DNA of 64,000 nucleotides from contig NZ_JQKD01000003.1 of assembly GCF_000745855.1 (NCBI RefSeq), forward strand, positions 1 through 64,000, read 5' to 3'. Source of the DNA: Xenophilus azovorans DSM 13620. GTDB taxonomy: Bacteria; Pseudomonadota; Gammaproteobacteria; Burkholderiales; Burkholderiaceae_C. Both the position numbers and the translations under genes were made by a program. The notes under the pieces were generated by a model, which made no database searches, was not told the origin of the DNA, and saw only the letters and a list, made by a program, of their open reading frames with translations. Positions 25,465 through 34,250 of the stretch are shown piece by piece; position 1 is the first letter of the stretch, and every line of letters starts with the position of its first letter.

Positions 25465-26224
25465 GACTGCTGCGGCCCAGCGCGGCGTCGCCTCCGTGGA
25501 GGCGGCCGCGGCCATCCTCAGGGTGCTGCGCGCCCACAACCAGCTCGTCGGCCTGCAGGCGCTGGCGGCGCAGACGGGGATGAGCGCCTCGAGGGTGCAT
25601 CACTACATGGTGAGCCTGGTGCGCACGGGGCTCGTGCGGCAGGACCCGCAGTCCAAGGGCTACGTGCTCGGGGCCTTTGCGCTCGAACTGGGGCTGGCCG
25701 CCGCGGACAGCCTCTCCATCCAGCACACCAGCGCCGCATGGCTGCACCGGCTCTCGGAGCAGACGGGGGAGTCCAGCTTCTTCGCGGTGCCCTCTCCCCG
25801 CGGCCCCCTGATCGTCCGATGGGAACAGGGCTCCAGGCCGCTGACCGTCCATGCCCGGCTCGGCACCGTCATGCCCCTGCTGAACTCCGCGACGGGCCTC
25901 GTGTGGCTGGCATTCGACCGCGAGCGAAGCCTGCCCGTGCTCGAGGCGGAACTGCGGCGCATCGATCCCGCCTCGCGCCAGGCGCTGCGACGCGCCCGGC
26001 AGGAAGACGCCGAGGCCGTGCGGCGCGCGGGCATCGCGCGAACGCGCGGGACGATGATCAGCAACGTGAATGCCCTGTCATGCCCGGTGCTGACCCGCAG
26101 CCGGCAGTTCGCCGGCATCCTGACCGTGCTCGGGCTGGGCGGCTATTTCGCGGCCGACGCGAAAGGCAGGACGGCCCGGCTGCTGCGGACCTGCGCAGCC
26201 GATTTCGGCCGGACGCTCGCCTGA
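25463..26224 (+). CDS. IclR-family transcriptional regulator
   Basis: A 253-aa regulator: N-terminal winged helix (about residues 8-70; LQALAAQTGMSASRVHHYMVSLVRTGLV) and C-terminal effector domain (about 85-250). Divergent from the Bug-Rieske operon, which is its probable target, most likely responding to the aromatic acid. The start lies inside a palindrome and lacks a ribosome-binding site; either initiation is leaderless or the true start is further in, but the coding match begins within ten residues so 25463 is kept. Confidence 0.9.
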   Translation: MTAAAQRGVASVEAAAAILRVLRAHNQLVGLQALAAQTGMSASRVHHYMVSLVRTGLVRQDPQSKGYVLGAFALELGLAAADSLSIQHTSAAWLHRLSEQTGESSFFAVPSPRGPLIVRWEQGSRPLTVHARLGTVMPLLNSATGLVWLAFDRERSLPVLEAELRRIDPASRQALRRARQEDAEAVRRAGIARTRGTMISNVNALSCPVLTRSRQFAGILTVLGLGGYFAADAKGRTARLLRTCAADFGRTLA

Positions 26225-26255
26225 GGCGGCGGCGGACGCGTCGAGGGCCAGGCCG

Positions 26256-26275
26256 ATTCGTCGGATCGGACGATG
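26256..26275. promoter_or_regulatory. 20-bp dyad (site 1) upstream of the acyl-CoA dehydrogenase-Bug operon
   Basis: The core CGTCG-GATC-GGACG matches the perfect dyad at 52541-52560 in 15 of 20 positions. AATGAT, a -10-like hexamer, lies at 26296-26301, exactly 20 nt downstream, placing the dyad centre near -42.5. The gene starts at 26332 with an AGGAG ribosome-binding site between. Confidence 0.6.
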
Positions 26276-26331
26276 GCGCTGCCGCGCCGATCCGAAATGA
26301 TCCCGAGCCGTAGCCCAGGAGCCGAGACATC

Positions 26332-27606
26332 ATGGATTTCGACATTCCCAGCGACCTGCAGGACGTCATCGCGACGATGGATGCCTTCATCGCCTCCGAG
26401 ATCAAACCTCTGGAACAGGCCCACCCCCAGTTCTTCGATCACCGGCGCGAGCATGCGCGCACCGACTGGGCGGCTGGCGGCATTCCGCACGCCGAGTGGG
26501 AGGCCCTGCTCCATGAAATGCGCCGCCGCGCCGACAGGGCCGGCTTCTACCGCATCGGGCTGCCCCGGCGGCTGGGCGGTCGCGACGCCGGCAACCTCGC
26601 CCAGGCGGTGCTGCGCGAGCACCTGGCCGGCCTGGGCGTGGGACTGCACGCGGACCTGCAGAGCGAGACCTCGGTCGTCGGCAGCATCTCCATGGCCGAG
26701 GTGTTCGACCGCTACGCCAACGAGGCGCAGAAGGCCGAGTACCTGGAAGGCATCATCACGGGCGAGAAGCGCGTGGCCTTCGGCCTGACCGAGCCCGACC
26801 ACGGCAGCGACGCCACCTGGATGGAAACCACCGCCGTGCGCGACGGCGACGAGTGGATCATCAACGGCGCCAAGCGCTTCAACAGCGGCGTCCACACCGC
26901 GCACGCCGACCTGGTGATCGCGCGGACCTCCGGCAAGAGCGGCGACGCCACCGGCCTGACCGGCTTCATCGTTCCGATGAACACCCCGGGCGTGCACATC
27001 GAGTACTACCACTGGACCTTCAACATGCCCAGCGACCACGCGGAAGTGAGCCTGCGCGACGTGCGCGTGCCGCACTCGGCGATCCTGCACGAGGAGGGCC
27101 AGGGCCTCATGCTGGCGCAGCACGTGGTGCACAAGAACCGGATCCGGCAGGCCGCGCAGAGCGTCGGTTCCGCACGCTACTGCGTTCAGGAGTCGGTGAA
27201 GTACGCCAGGGAGCGCAAGACCTTCGGCAAGCCGATCGCGCAGCACCAGGCCATCCAGTTTCCGTTGGCCGAGATGCATGCGGAAGTGGAGATCGTGCGC
27301 AACTACGTGTTCCGCACCGCATGGGAAATGGACCGCACGCCGCACGAACGGATGAGCGACCAGGTGGGCATGGCCAACTTCAGGGCCAACCGCCTCGCAT
27401 GCAGGGCTGCCGACCTCGCGATCCAGGTGCATGGCGGCATCGGCTACACGCGCGGCAAGCCCTTCGAGCACATCTACCGGCACCACCGGCGCTATCGCAT
27501 CACCGAGGGTTCCGACGAGGTGCAGATCCGCAAGGCGGCCGGCTTCCTGTTCGGCTTCGCCGGCCCGGGCCGGATCGGCCGTGCATCTTCCGGGGTGGCG
27601 GCATGA
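26332..27606 (+). CDS. Acyl-CoA dehydrogenase family protein
   Basis: A 424-aa FAD-dependent acyl-CoA dehydrogenase, somewhat longer than usual through an N-terminal insert (FFDHRREHARTDWAAGGIPHAEWEALLHE region). Beta-domain signature: FGLTEPDHGSDATWMETTA then EWIINGAKRFNSG. C-terminal signature: QVHGGIGYTRGKPFEHIYRHHRRYRITEGSDEVQIRK. It lies behind dyad site 1, so it belongs to the proposed LuxR-type regulon. The downstream Bug gene overlaps by ATGA. The acyl chain is not predictable; the relation to the other regulon dehydrogenases is distant. Confidence 0.9.
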   Translation: MDFDIPSDLQDVIATMDAFIASEIKPLEQAHPQFFDHRREHARTDWAAGGIPHAEWEALLHEMRRRADRAGFYRIGLPRRLGGRDAGNLAQAVLREHLAGLGVGLHADLQSETSVVGSISMAEVFDRYANEAQKAEYLEGIITGEKRVAFGLTEPDHGSDATWMETTAVRDGDEWIINGAKRFNSGVHTAHADLVIARTSGKSGDATGLTGFIVPMNTPGVHIEYYHWTFNMPSDHAEVSLRDVRVPHSAILHEEGQGLMLAQHVVHKNRIRQAAQSVGSARYCVQESVKYARERKTFGKPIAQHQAIQFPLAEMHAEVEIVRNYVFRTAWEMDRTPHERMSDQVGMANFRANRLACRAADLAIQVHGGIGYTRGKPFEHIYRHHRRYRITEGSDEVQIRKAAGFLFGFAGPGRIGRASSGVAA

Positions 27607-28568
27607 TCACGCGCCGCCGCTTCTGCGCCGCCTCGCTGGCCGCCGCCGCCGCCGGCGTGCATGCCGCCGATGCCTTTCCGGTCCGGGGCAAGCCGATCAC
27701 GCTGGTGCTGCCCTCGGCCGGCGGCTCCGCCGGCGACCAGGTGCTGCGCCTGCTGGCCGACAAGCTCAAGGACGAATGGATGGTGCCCATCGTCGTCGAC
27801 TCGAGGCCGGGCGCCAACGGCGCCATCGGCGCCCAGTTCGTGGCGCGCTCGGCCCCCGACGGCCACACCATGCTGCTCGGCTTCAGCGCGCTGGTCCAAT
27901 CGGAGGCCTTCGGCATCCAGACGCCCTATGTCACGCAGACCGACTTCGAGCCGGTGGCGCGGCTGAACGACGTTCCGCTGGTGTTCCTCACCGGCGACAT
28001 GGGCATCACCAGCCTGGCGGACTTCGTCGCCAGGGCCAGGGCGAATCCGGAGCAGTTCAGCTTCGGCAGCTACGGCGCCGCGACCACCGGCCATGTCTAT
28101 TCGAGCCTCATCAACCTGAAGAACGGCCTGAGCCTGGTGCACGTGCCCTTCCGCGGCACGCCGCCGCTCACCGCTGCGCTGCTGGGCGGGCATGTGAAAA
28201 GCGGCGTCAGCAACCTGGACAGCCTTGCGCACGTCCAGGCCGGCAAGCTCCGGGCGCTGGCCATCACCGGCTCCCGGCGCTCGCCCCTGCTGCCGGACGT
28301 GCCGACGTTCAGCGAGCTGGGCTACGACATCTCGGCCGGCGGCCGCTATTGGCTGATGCTGCCGGCCGGCGTCGCGCCGCAGACGGTGGACAAGATCCGC
28401 GACGCGGTGCTGCGCGTGCTGAAGATGCCCGACGTTCAGCAGAAGATGGTCTCGATCGGCCTGGAGCCCGCATCCGGCGAGCGCGAGGACGTGGCCGCCG
28501 ACATGCGCAAGGAGATCGACTACTGGAAGCGCGTGGTGCAGATGACCGGCATCAAGGCCGCCCCGTAG
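27603..28568 (+). CDS. Bug-family tripartite tricarboxylate transporter substrate receptor
   Basis: A 321-aa periplasmic receptor with a twin-arginine-like signal (MITRRRFCAASLAAA, cleavage near VHAADA). Motifs: PSAGGSAGDQVLRLLADKL, ANGAIGAQFVARSAPDGHT, HVPFRGTPPLTAALLGGHV and LPDVPTFSELGYD. It is a divergent member: the GG(T/A)D loop is altered to GGSAGDQ. Its ATG overlaps the acyl-CoA dehydrogenase stop (ATGA), so receptor and enzyme are co-expressed from the site 1 promoter. It ends 40 nt before the convergent phosphotransferase gene. Confidence 0.9.
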   Translation: MITRRRFCAASLAAAAAGVHAADAFPVRGKPITLVLPSAGGSAGDQVLRLLADKLKDEWMVPIVVDSRPGANGAIGAQFVARSAPDGHTMLLGFSALVQSEAFGIQTPYVTQTDFEPVARLNDVPLVFLTGDMGITSLADFVARARANPEQFSFGSYGAATTGHVYSSLINLKNGLSLVHVPFRGTPPLTAALLGGHVKSGVSNLDSLAHVQAGKLRALAITGSRRSPLLPDVPTFSELGYDISAGGRYWLMLPAGVAPQTVDKIRDAVLRVLKMPDVQQKMVSIGLEPASGEREDVAADMRKEIDYWKRVVQMTGIKAAP

Positions 28569-28608
28569 GCCCCGTTCCGCGGCGCCGCGTCAGGCGCGTC
28601 CGGGCACC

Positions 28609-29625
28609 TCAGCCAACGGCGCCTGCCCGGGCCGCCTGCGCCCAGGCGAGTTCGGCAACGCGCTCGAACAGGGCGCCCATGCGCGCCGCCTGCGCATTCG
28701 CCGCGGTACCGCGAACGACCCGCCCGCGGATGCCGTGCAGGATCGCGGCGAAGCGGAACATGTTGAAGGCGATGTGGTAGTCGAGACCGGGCAGCGCACG
28801 CCGGCCGGTGCGCCGGCAGTAGGCGAGCACGTAGTCCTCCTCGGTCGGCAGGCCGTGCTGCCGTGGGTCCAGCCCCGCGATGCCGCCCTGGATGTCGCGC
28901 GGCATGCGGTAGGTCATGGCGTGGTAGGCGAAATCGGCCAGCGGGTCGCCCAGGGTCGACAGTTCCCAGTCGAGCACCGCGATCACGCGGGGTTCGCTCG
29001 GGTGGAAGATCAGGTTGTCGGCACGAAAGTCGCCGTGCACGATCGCGGTCTGTTCCTCCGCCGGCAGGTGCCTCGGCAGCCACTCGAGCAGCCGGTCCAT
29101 GGCGGGATGGCGCCCTGCCGCCGGGTCCTCCAGGTACTGCTTCGACCAGCGGGCCACCTGGCGTGCGACGTAGCCGCCGCTGCGCCCGAAGTCGCCCAGG
29201 CCGACGGCCTCCGGGGCGATCCGGTGCAGCGCAGCCAGCGCCGCGTTCATCGCGTCCATGTGGGCGGCGCGCGCCGCATGCGGCAGCCCGGAGAAGCTTG
29301 CGTCCCAGAAGATGCGGCCTTCCACCAGGTCCATGACGTAGAACGCGCTGCCGATCACGCCCGGGTCTTCGCAAAGGCCATGCACCCTGGGCACCGGGTA
29401 GCCTGCCCCGGCCAGGGCACGGATGACCCGCGCCTCGCGCTCGATCGCATGGGCTCCTTTCAGCAACGGGCCGGGCGGCTTGCGGCGCAGCACGTAGTTC
29501 GCGCCGGGCGTGCGCACCCGGTAGGTGGGGTTGGACTGCCCGCCGGCGAATTTCTCCAGCGCGACCGGGCCGGCGAATCCGGCCACACGCTGCGCCATCC
29601 AGCGTTCGAGATGGGCGATGTTCAT
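28609..29625 (-). CDS. Acyl-CoA kinase-like phosphotransferase (ACAD10/11-APH domain, LvaA-like)
   Basis: A 338-aa protein of the aminoglycoside-phosphotransferase fold, specifically the ACAD10/11 N-terminal type. Motifs: GGQSNPTYRV (glycine loop), YVLRRKPPG (ATP Lys), HGDFRADNLIFHP (catalytic Asp) and VLDWELSTLGDPLADFAYH (metal Asp). Family members such as LvaA in Pseudomonas levulinate catabolism phosphorylate the 4-hydroxyl of 4-hydroxyacyl-CoA. It is last in a seven-gene operon. Its start overlaps the stop of an ACAD gene (ATGA), the expected enzymatic partner. Substrate inferred from family only. Confidence 0.85.
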   Translation of the reverse strand: MNIAHLERWMAQRVAGFAGPVALEKFAGGQSNPTYRVRTPGANYVLRRKPPGPLLKGAHAIEREARVIRALAGAGYPVPRVHGLCEDPGVIGSAFYVMDLVEGRIFWDASFSGLPHAARAAHMDAMNAALAALHRIAPEAVGLGDFGRSGGYVARQVARWSKQYLEDPAAGRHPAMDRLLEWLPRHLPAEEQTAIVHGDFRADNLIFHPSEPRVIAVLDWELSTLGDPLADFAYHAMTYRMPRDIQGGIAGLDPRQHGLPTEEDYVLAYCRRTGRRALPGLDYHIAFNMFRFAAILHGIRGRVVRGTAANAQAARMGALFERVAELAWAQAARAGAVG

Positions 29626-30809
29626 GCGCGCAGCGCCAGCGCGTCGCGCTTGATCTTGCGCGCCAGGGCCCACCGGTGCACCTCCGACGGGCCGTCGTAG
29701 ATGCGGAAGGCGCGCGTCTCGCGGAACACCTGTTCGACGACCGTGTCGCGCGCGACGCCCGTTCCGCCCATCACCTGCACGCAGCGGTCGGCGATGCGAA
29801 AGAGCGCTTCGGACACCGCGACCTTGGTCATCGAACTCTCGGTGGTGCCGGGCAGGCCGGCGTCCAGCACGCCGGCGCACCAGTCGATCATCAGCGCGCA
29901 TTGCTGCAGCTCGATGGCGTTGTCCGCCAGCATGAAGCCGACCCCCTCGTGGTCCACCAGCAGTTTGCCGAAGCCGCTGCGGGTCGTGGCATAGCCGGTG
30001 GCGATCTCCTGCGCGCGGGTGGCCGCGCCCAGCCAGCGCATGCAGTGCGACAGACGCGCCGGCGCGAGCCGCACCTGCGCATGGCGGAACCCTTCGTCCA
30101 CCTCGCCGAGCACGTGCTCGTCGGACAGCAGCAGGTCGTCGATCAGCACCTGTGCATGGCCGCCCGGCATGGCGCTGTCGATGGTGTCGACGATGCGCTC
30201 GATGCGCACGGCGGGATGCGGCAGTTCCGTCAGGAACAGCGTCGCCCGGCCCGCTTCCGGCGCGCCGGTGCGCGCCATCACGATGCCGACCGTGGCGCCC
30301 TGCGCCCCCGTGATGAACATCTTGCGCCCGGAAATGCGCCACCGGCCGCCCTCGCGCGTGGCGGTCGTGCGCAGCATCGATGGATCGGAGCCGGCGCCCT
30401 GCTGCCCGGCGGGTTCGGTCATGAAGAAGGCCGAGCGCGCCTCGCCGCGCACGAGCGGTGCCAGGAAGCGCTCCTTCTGCAAGGGCGTTCCGATGCGGCC
30501 CAGCAGGAGCATGTTGCCCTCGTCCGGCGCCATGGTGTTCACCGCCACGGGGCCGAGCGGCGACAGGCCGCTGGCGCGCAGCACCACCGCCGTCTCGCGC
30601 TGGGTGAGATGGCTGCCGTCGGGCAGGATGTGCGGCGTGAGCACGCCGGCTTCGCGTGCACGGGAACGCAGTTCGCGCACCAGGTCGTCGGAAGGCCCGT
30701 GGGGACCGCAGCGGGCATCTCGCTCGTATGCCAGCACGGTGGATCGGACGAAGGCCTCGACCCGCTCGGCCAGCGCGCGGCTGCGTTCGGAGGGGAATGT
30801 CGATGTCAT
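29622..30809 (-). CDS. Acyl-CoA dehydrogenase, ACAD10/11-like
   Basis: A 395-aa dehydrogenase-fold protein. The beta-domain has FFMTEPAGQQGAGSDPSMLRTTA and GRWRISGRKMFITGAQGATVGIVMART. The stretch VRLAPARLSHCMRWLGAATRAQEIA parallels the [13 protein letters not shown] signature of ACAD10/11, and the end is YDGPSEVHRWALARKI. ACAD11-like enzymes act on 4-phosphoacyl-CoAs, removing phosphate and giving 3-hydroxyacyl-CoA through an enoyl intermediate. The start at 30809 fits the family; it lies between two phosphotransferase genes, 4 nt from the upstream one and overlapping the downstream one. Confidence 0.87.
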   Translation of the reverse strand: MTSTFPSERSRALAERVEAFVRSTVLAYERDARCGPHGPSDDLVRELRSRAREAGVLTPHILPDGSHLTQRETAVVLRASGLSPLGPVAVNTMAPDEGNMLLLGRIGTPLQKERFLAPLVRGEARSAFFMTEPAGQQGAGSDPSMLRTTATREGGRWRISGRKMFITGAQGATVGIVMARTGAPEAGRATLFLTELPHPAVRIERIVDTIDSAMPGGHAQVLIDDLLLSDEHVLGEVDEGFRHAQVRLAPARLSHCMRWLGAATRAQEIATGYATTRSGFGKLLVDHEGVGFMLADNAIELQQCALMIDWCAGVLDAGLPGTTESSMTKVAVSEALFRIADRCVQVMGGTGVARDTVVEQVFRETRAFRIYDGPSEVHRWALARKIKRDALALRA

Positions 30810-30813
30810 GGGA

Positions 30814-31875
30814 TCAGGCGGCGCACGGCGCGCGATGGACGAGTTCCCAGGCCAGCCGGGCACGTGTCAGGACGTTCTTCCTGCGGCTCAGGCCGGCGGC
30901 GGGCGCGATGCCGTCCAACGCGCGCCTGTAGGCCCCCTGCGCGATCGCGGCCAGCTTGAACACGTTGACGGCGATGTAGAAGCGCCAGTGCGGGATGCCG
31001 TCCAGGCCGCGCAGCGCGCAGTAGCGGCGCACCAGTTCGGATTCCTCCGGGATGCCGAGCGACCGCCAGTCGGCGCCCTCCCAGCCGATCGGGCCCTCGA
31101 ACAGGTGATGGGCGAGGCAACCGTAGGCCACGTCGCAGAAGGGGTCGCCCAGCGTCGAGAGTTCCCAGTCGAGCACGGCGACGACGCGCGGCTGCGCGGG
31201 ATGGACGATCAGGTTGCCGAGGCGGAAGTCGCCGTGCACGATGCGCGCGGGCTGCGCCGGCGGCTGGTGGGCCTGCAGCCACGCCGCGAGTTTCTCCATC
31301 TCCGGGATGTCGTCGGTCTGGGCTGCGCGGTATTGCCGGATCCAGCGCTCGACGAGCCGGCCGAGGAAATTGTCGGGCCGGCCGTAGTCGGCCAGCCCCA
31401 CCGCGGCCGGCTCGACGGCATGCAGCCGCGCGAGCGTCTCCATCTTGGCGCCGTACACCGCATCGCGCTCGGCCGCCGTGCTGCCCGGCATGGAAGGATC
31501 GCCGAAGATGCGCCCGGGCACATGGTCCATCAGGAAGAAGCTCTGCCCCAGGACCGCCGTGTCCTCGCACAGAAAATGCACACGCGGCACCGGCACGCCG
31601 GTGCCGTCCAGGGCGCGCATCACCCGGAACTCGCGATCGACCTGGTGGGCCGAAGGCAGCAGTTGCCCGGAAGGCCGCTTGCGCAGCACGAACTCGCGCC
31701 GCGCTCCGTCGCGCATCTCGGCGCTCAGCGCATAGGTCGGGTTGGAGTAGCCGCCGGGAAACTGCCGCACCTGCAGGGCGCCCGCATAGCCCGCCAGGTG
31801 GGCGGCCAGGTAGCGGTGCAGCGCCTCCTCGTCGAAGCGGTTCCGCGGCAGCACCTCCGTCGTTTCGTTCAGCAT
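30814..31875 (-). CDS. Acyl-CoA kinase-like phosphotransferase (ACAD10/11-APH domain, LvaA-like)
   Basis: A 353-aa APH-fold protein of the ACAD10/11 type: QFPGGYSNPTYAL, FVLRKRPSGQLLPSAHQVDREFRVMRAL, VHGDFRLGNLIVHPAQPRVVAVLDWELSTLGDPFCDVAYG. The catalytic Asp in HGD and the metal Asp in DWE are present. It is more similar to the kinase at 42153-43190 than to its operon neighbour at 28609-29625. Two kinases in one operon suggests either two substrates or a heteromer. It lies 17 nt after an ABC permease gene and 4 nt before the ACAD gene, linking uptake with phosphorylation. Confidence 0.86.
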   Translation of the reverse strand: MLNETTEVLPRNRFDEEALHRYLAAHLAGYAGALQVRQFPGGYSNPTYALSAEMRDGARREFVLRKRPSGQLLPSAHQVDREFRVMRALDGTGVPVPRVHFLCEDTAVLGQSFFLMDHVPGRIFGDPSMPGSTAAERDAVYGAKMETLARLHAVEPAAVGLADYGRPDNFLGRLVERWIRQYRAAQTDDIPEMEKLAAWLQAHQPPAQPARIVHGDFRLGNLIVHPAQPRVVAVLDWELSTLGDPFCDVAYGCLAHHLFEGPIGWEGADWRSLGIPEESELVRRYCALRGLDGIPHWRFYIAVNVFKLAAIAQGAYRRALDGIAPAAGLSRRKNVLTRARLAWELVHRAPCAA

Positions 31876-31892
31876 GTCCTCTTTCTTCCTCG

Positions 31893-32651
31893 TCAACTGC
31901 GCACCCAGAACACGAGCCGGCGCTGCGCGATCCGAACCAGCAGCCCGCCGGCGACGCCCATGGCGCACAGCACGACGATGGCCGCGAACATCATCGAGAC
32001 GTCGAGCTCCTGCGAGCGCGCCTTGATCACGTAGCCCAGTCCCTCGGTGGCCGCGATGAATTCCGACACGACCACGCCGATCAGGCTGAACACCACCGCG
32101 ACCTGCAGCGACGCGAGGAGATAGGGCGCCGCCGCCGGCAGCCGGACGTTCCACAGCGTATGGAGCGCCGACGCGCCGCAGACACGCAGCAGGTCGAGAT
32201 GCGAACGGTCTGCGCCACGCAGGCCCGCCACCGCCGCGATGAACGCGGGGAAGAAGGCCAGCATCGCCGCGGTGAACACCTTGGAAGCCGCGCCGAAGCC
32301 CAGGTAGGCCACGATCAGCGGCGCCAGCGCGACCTTCGGCACCGATTGAACCGCGGTGACCAGCGGAAGCAGGAATGTCTCCAGCAGCGGCACCAGCGCG
32401 ATCAGCGCGCCCGCCGCGACGCCGAGCCCCACGCCGATGGCCAGGCCTGCCAGCGCCGCGCGGCCGGTGGCCAGGATGTGCGGATGGAGCGTGCCGTCCA
32501 CCAACCCGGCCTTCATCGCCGCCGCCACCTCCTGCGGCGGGGGCAGCACCGATCTGTCCAGGGCGCCCGCGTGCACGGCCCAGGCCCAGAGCAGCACCAG
32601 TGCCCCCAGGGTCGCCGTCGATGCCAATGCCGTCTTCCAGGCTTCCTTCAT
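31893..32651 (-). CDS. ABC transporter permease, NitT/TauT type
   Basis: A 252-aa inner-membrane permease with about six membrane segments and the EAA-type cytoplasmic loop around VCGASALHTLWNVRLPAAAPYL. It belongs to the SsuC/TauC group that moves sulfonates, nitrate, pyrimidines or aromatic acids together with a periplasmic binding protein. The ATG at 32651 overlaps the stop of the first permease gene (ATGA). With the adjacent permease it forms a heterodimeric pore, unusual because many NitT/TauT systems use a single permease gene. Confidence 0.9.
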   Translation of the reverse strand: MKEAWKTALASTATLGALVLLWAWAVHAGALDRSVLPPPQEVAAAMKAGLVDGTLHPHILATGRAALAGLAIGVGLGVAAGALIALVPLLETFLLPLVTAVQSVPKVALAPLIVAYLGFGAASKVFTAAMLAFFPAFIAAVAGLRGADRSHLDLLRVCGASALHTLWNVRLPAAAPYLLASLQVAVVFSLIGVVVSEFIAATEGLGYVIKARSQELDVSMMFAAIVVLCAMGVAGGLLVRIAQRRLVFWVRS

Positions 32652-33427
32652 GCCGTGGCCTCCACGCCGCCGGTGTCGCGCTGCCAGAACACCAGCCGGC
32701 GCCGCACGGCCCGCAGCAGCGCGCTGGCAAGGATGCCGATGGCAGCCAGCACGGCCAGCGCGCCGAAGACGGTGGCGACGTCGAGCGTGGCGGAGGCGGA
32801 CTGGATGCGGACACCCAGTCCCCGCTCTCCGGCCACCAGTTCCATCACCACGGCGGCGAGCAGCGCGAAGACCACCGACACTTCCAGGCCGACGAAGAGC
32901 TGCGGCGCCGCCGCGGGAAGCCGCACCGACCAGAAGATCCGCCCCGGCCCCGCGCCTGCGCTGCGCAGCAGGTCCACCAGGTTCTGATCGACCGCACGAA
33001 AGCCGGTGAAGCCGTTGACGAACACCGGATAGATGCAGGCCAGCGCCACCAGCGTCACGCTGCTGCGCGCTCCGAAGCCGACCCACAGGTAGATGAGCGG
33101 GGCAAGCGCCACCTTGGGAATCGACTGGAAGGCCATCACCGGCACCATCAGCATCCGCTCCGCGGTGCGCGACAGGGCCATGCAGGCGGCCAGCGCGAAG
33201 GCGAAGCTGCAGCCGATCGCGTAGCCGGCCGCCGCGGACGCCACGGTGGCGAGCGCATCCGTCGCCAGCTCGCCCGAGCGCAAGGCGGCCCGGAAGCTGC
33301 GGGCCGTATCCGCAGGGTCCGGCAGCAGCATGGGCGGCGCACCGAAGACCCGCACCGCCAGGAGCCACGCCAGCAGCACCGCCGCCAGCGTGACGAAGGG
33401 AGCGATCGGACGCAGCAGTCCCCTCAC
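32648..33427 (-). CDS. ABC transporter permease, NitT/TauT type
   Basis: A 259-aa permease with about six membrane helices and the EAA loop SAGAGPGRIFWSVRLPAAAPQLF. It starts with GTG at 33427, preceded directly by GGAGGAGGC, and the GTG overlaps the ATPase stop (GTGA). A shorter ATG-initiated form would lose the first membrane helix, so the GTG is preferred. It is paralogous to the next permease (shared MAFQSIPKVALAPLIYLWVGFGA versus AVQSVPKVALAPLIVAYLGFGA), probably by an old tandem duplication. Confidence 0.9.
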   Translation of the reverse strand: MRGLLRPIAPFVTLAAVLLAWLLAVRVFGAPPMLLPDPADTARSFRAALRSGELATDALATVASAAAGYAIGCSFAFALAACMALSRTAERMLMVPVMAFQSIPKVALAPLIYLWVGFGARSSVTLVALACIYPVFVNGFTGFRAVDQNLVDLLRSAGAGPGRIFWSVRLPAAAPQLFVGLEVSVVFALLAAVVMELVAGERGLGVRIQSASATLDVATVFGALAVLAAIGILASALLRAVRRRLVFWQRDTGGVEATA

Positions 33428-34242
33428 GCCTCCTCCATGCGCGCGAAGGTGCCGCGCAGCGCACCGGCCAGCGCCGCGAAGCGCGGGCTGCCCATCGTCT
33501 CCAGGGTCCGCGGCCGCGGCAGATCGATCTCCATGGTCTGCAGCACGCGGCCGGGCCGCGGCGAAAGCACCACCACGCGGTCCGACAGGAACACCGCCTC
33601 GGGGATCGAGTGGGTGATGAAGAGGACCGACTTGCCGGTGGTGCTCCAGATGCGCTGCAGTTCCACCATCATGTTCTCGCGCGTCATGGCATCCAGTGCG
33701 GCGAAGGGCTCGTCCATCAGCAGCAGCGCCGGGTCGTGCACCAGTGCACGGACGATGCCCACCCTCTGCTGCATGCCGCCCGAGAGTTCGTGCGGATGGT
33801 GGCGGGCGAAGGCATCCAGCTTCACCATGCGAAGCAGCTCGAGCGCCCGCTCGCGCGCGGCCGGCACGTCGCCGCGCATGGCACGCACCGGCACCAGGAC
33901 GTTCTCCAGCACGTTCTTCCACGGCAGCAGCGTGGGCTGCTGGAACACGATGCCCACCTCGCGGCGCGGCCCGGTGACCGGGCTGCCCGAAAGCTCGATC
34001 TGCCCCGCGCCGGGCCGCAGCAGGCCGCTGGCGAGCTTCAGCAGCGTGGACTTTCCGCAGCCCGACGGCCCGAGCACCGACACGAAGGCGCCCCGCGGCA
34101 CCTCGAAGGACAGCCGCTGCAGGGCGTGCACCGGTCCGCGGCTGGAGGCGTAGGTCAGGTCCAGCCCGCGCACCGACAGCGAGGCTGCGCGCGGCGGCGC
34201 GCCGGGCAGCGTTGCGGGAAGCCCGCCGCTCGCAGCACGCAT
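33424..34242 (-). CDS. ABC transporter ATP-binding protein, NitT/TauT type
   Basis: A 272-aa ATPase subunit: Walker A GPSGCGKST (residues 58-66), Q-loop in FQQPTLLPW, signature LSGGMQQR, Walker B LLLMDEPFAALD, and the switch His in ITHSIPEAV. This is the SsuB/TauB pattern. The first 20 residues are a low-complexity leader. A GAGG ribosome-binding site precedes the ATG at 34242, 8 nt after the binding-protein gene. It energises the two permeases encoded next. Confidence 0.93.
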   Translation of the reverse strand: MRAASGGLPATLPGAPPRAASLSVRGLDLTYASSRGPVHALQRLSFEVPRGAFVSVLGPSGCGKSTLLKLASGLLRPGAGQIELSGSPVTGPRREVGIVFQQPTLLPWKNVLENVLVPVRAMRGDVPAARERALELLRMVKLDAFARHHPHELSGGMQQRVGIVRALVHDPALLLMDEPFAALDAMTRENMMVELQRIWSTTGKSVLFITHSIPEAVFLSDRVVVLSPRPGRVLQTMEIDLPRPRTLETMGSPRFAALAGALRGTFARMEEA

Positions 34243-34250
34243 CGGCGGCC

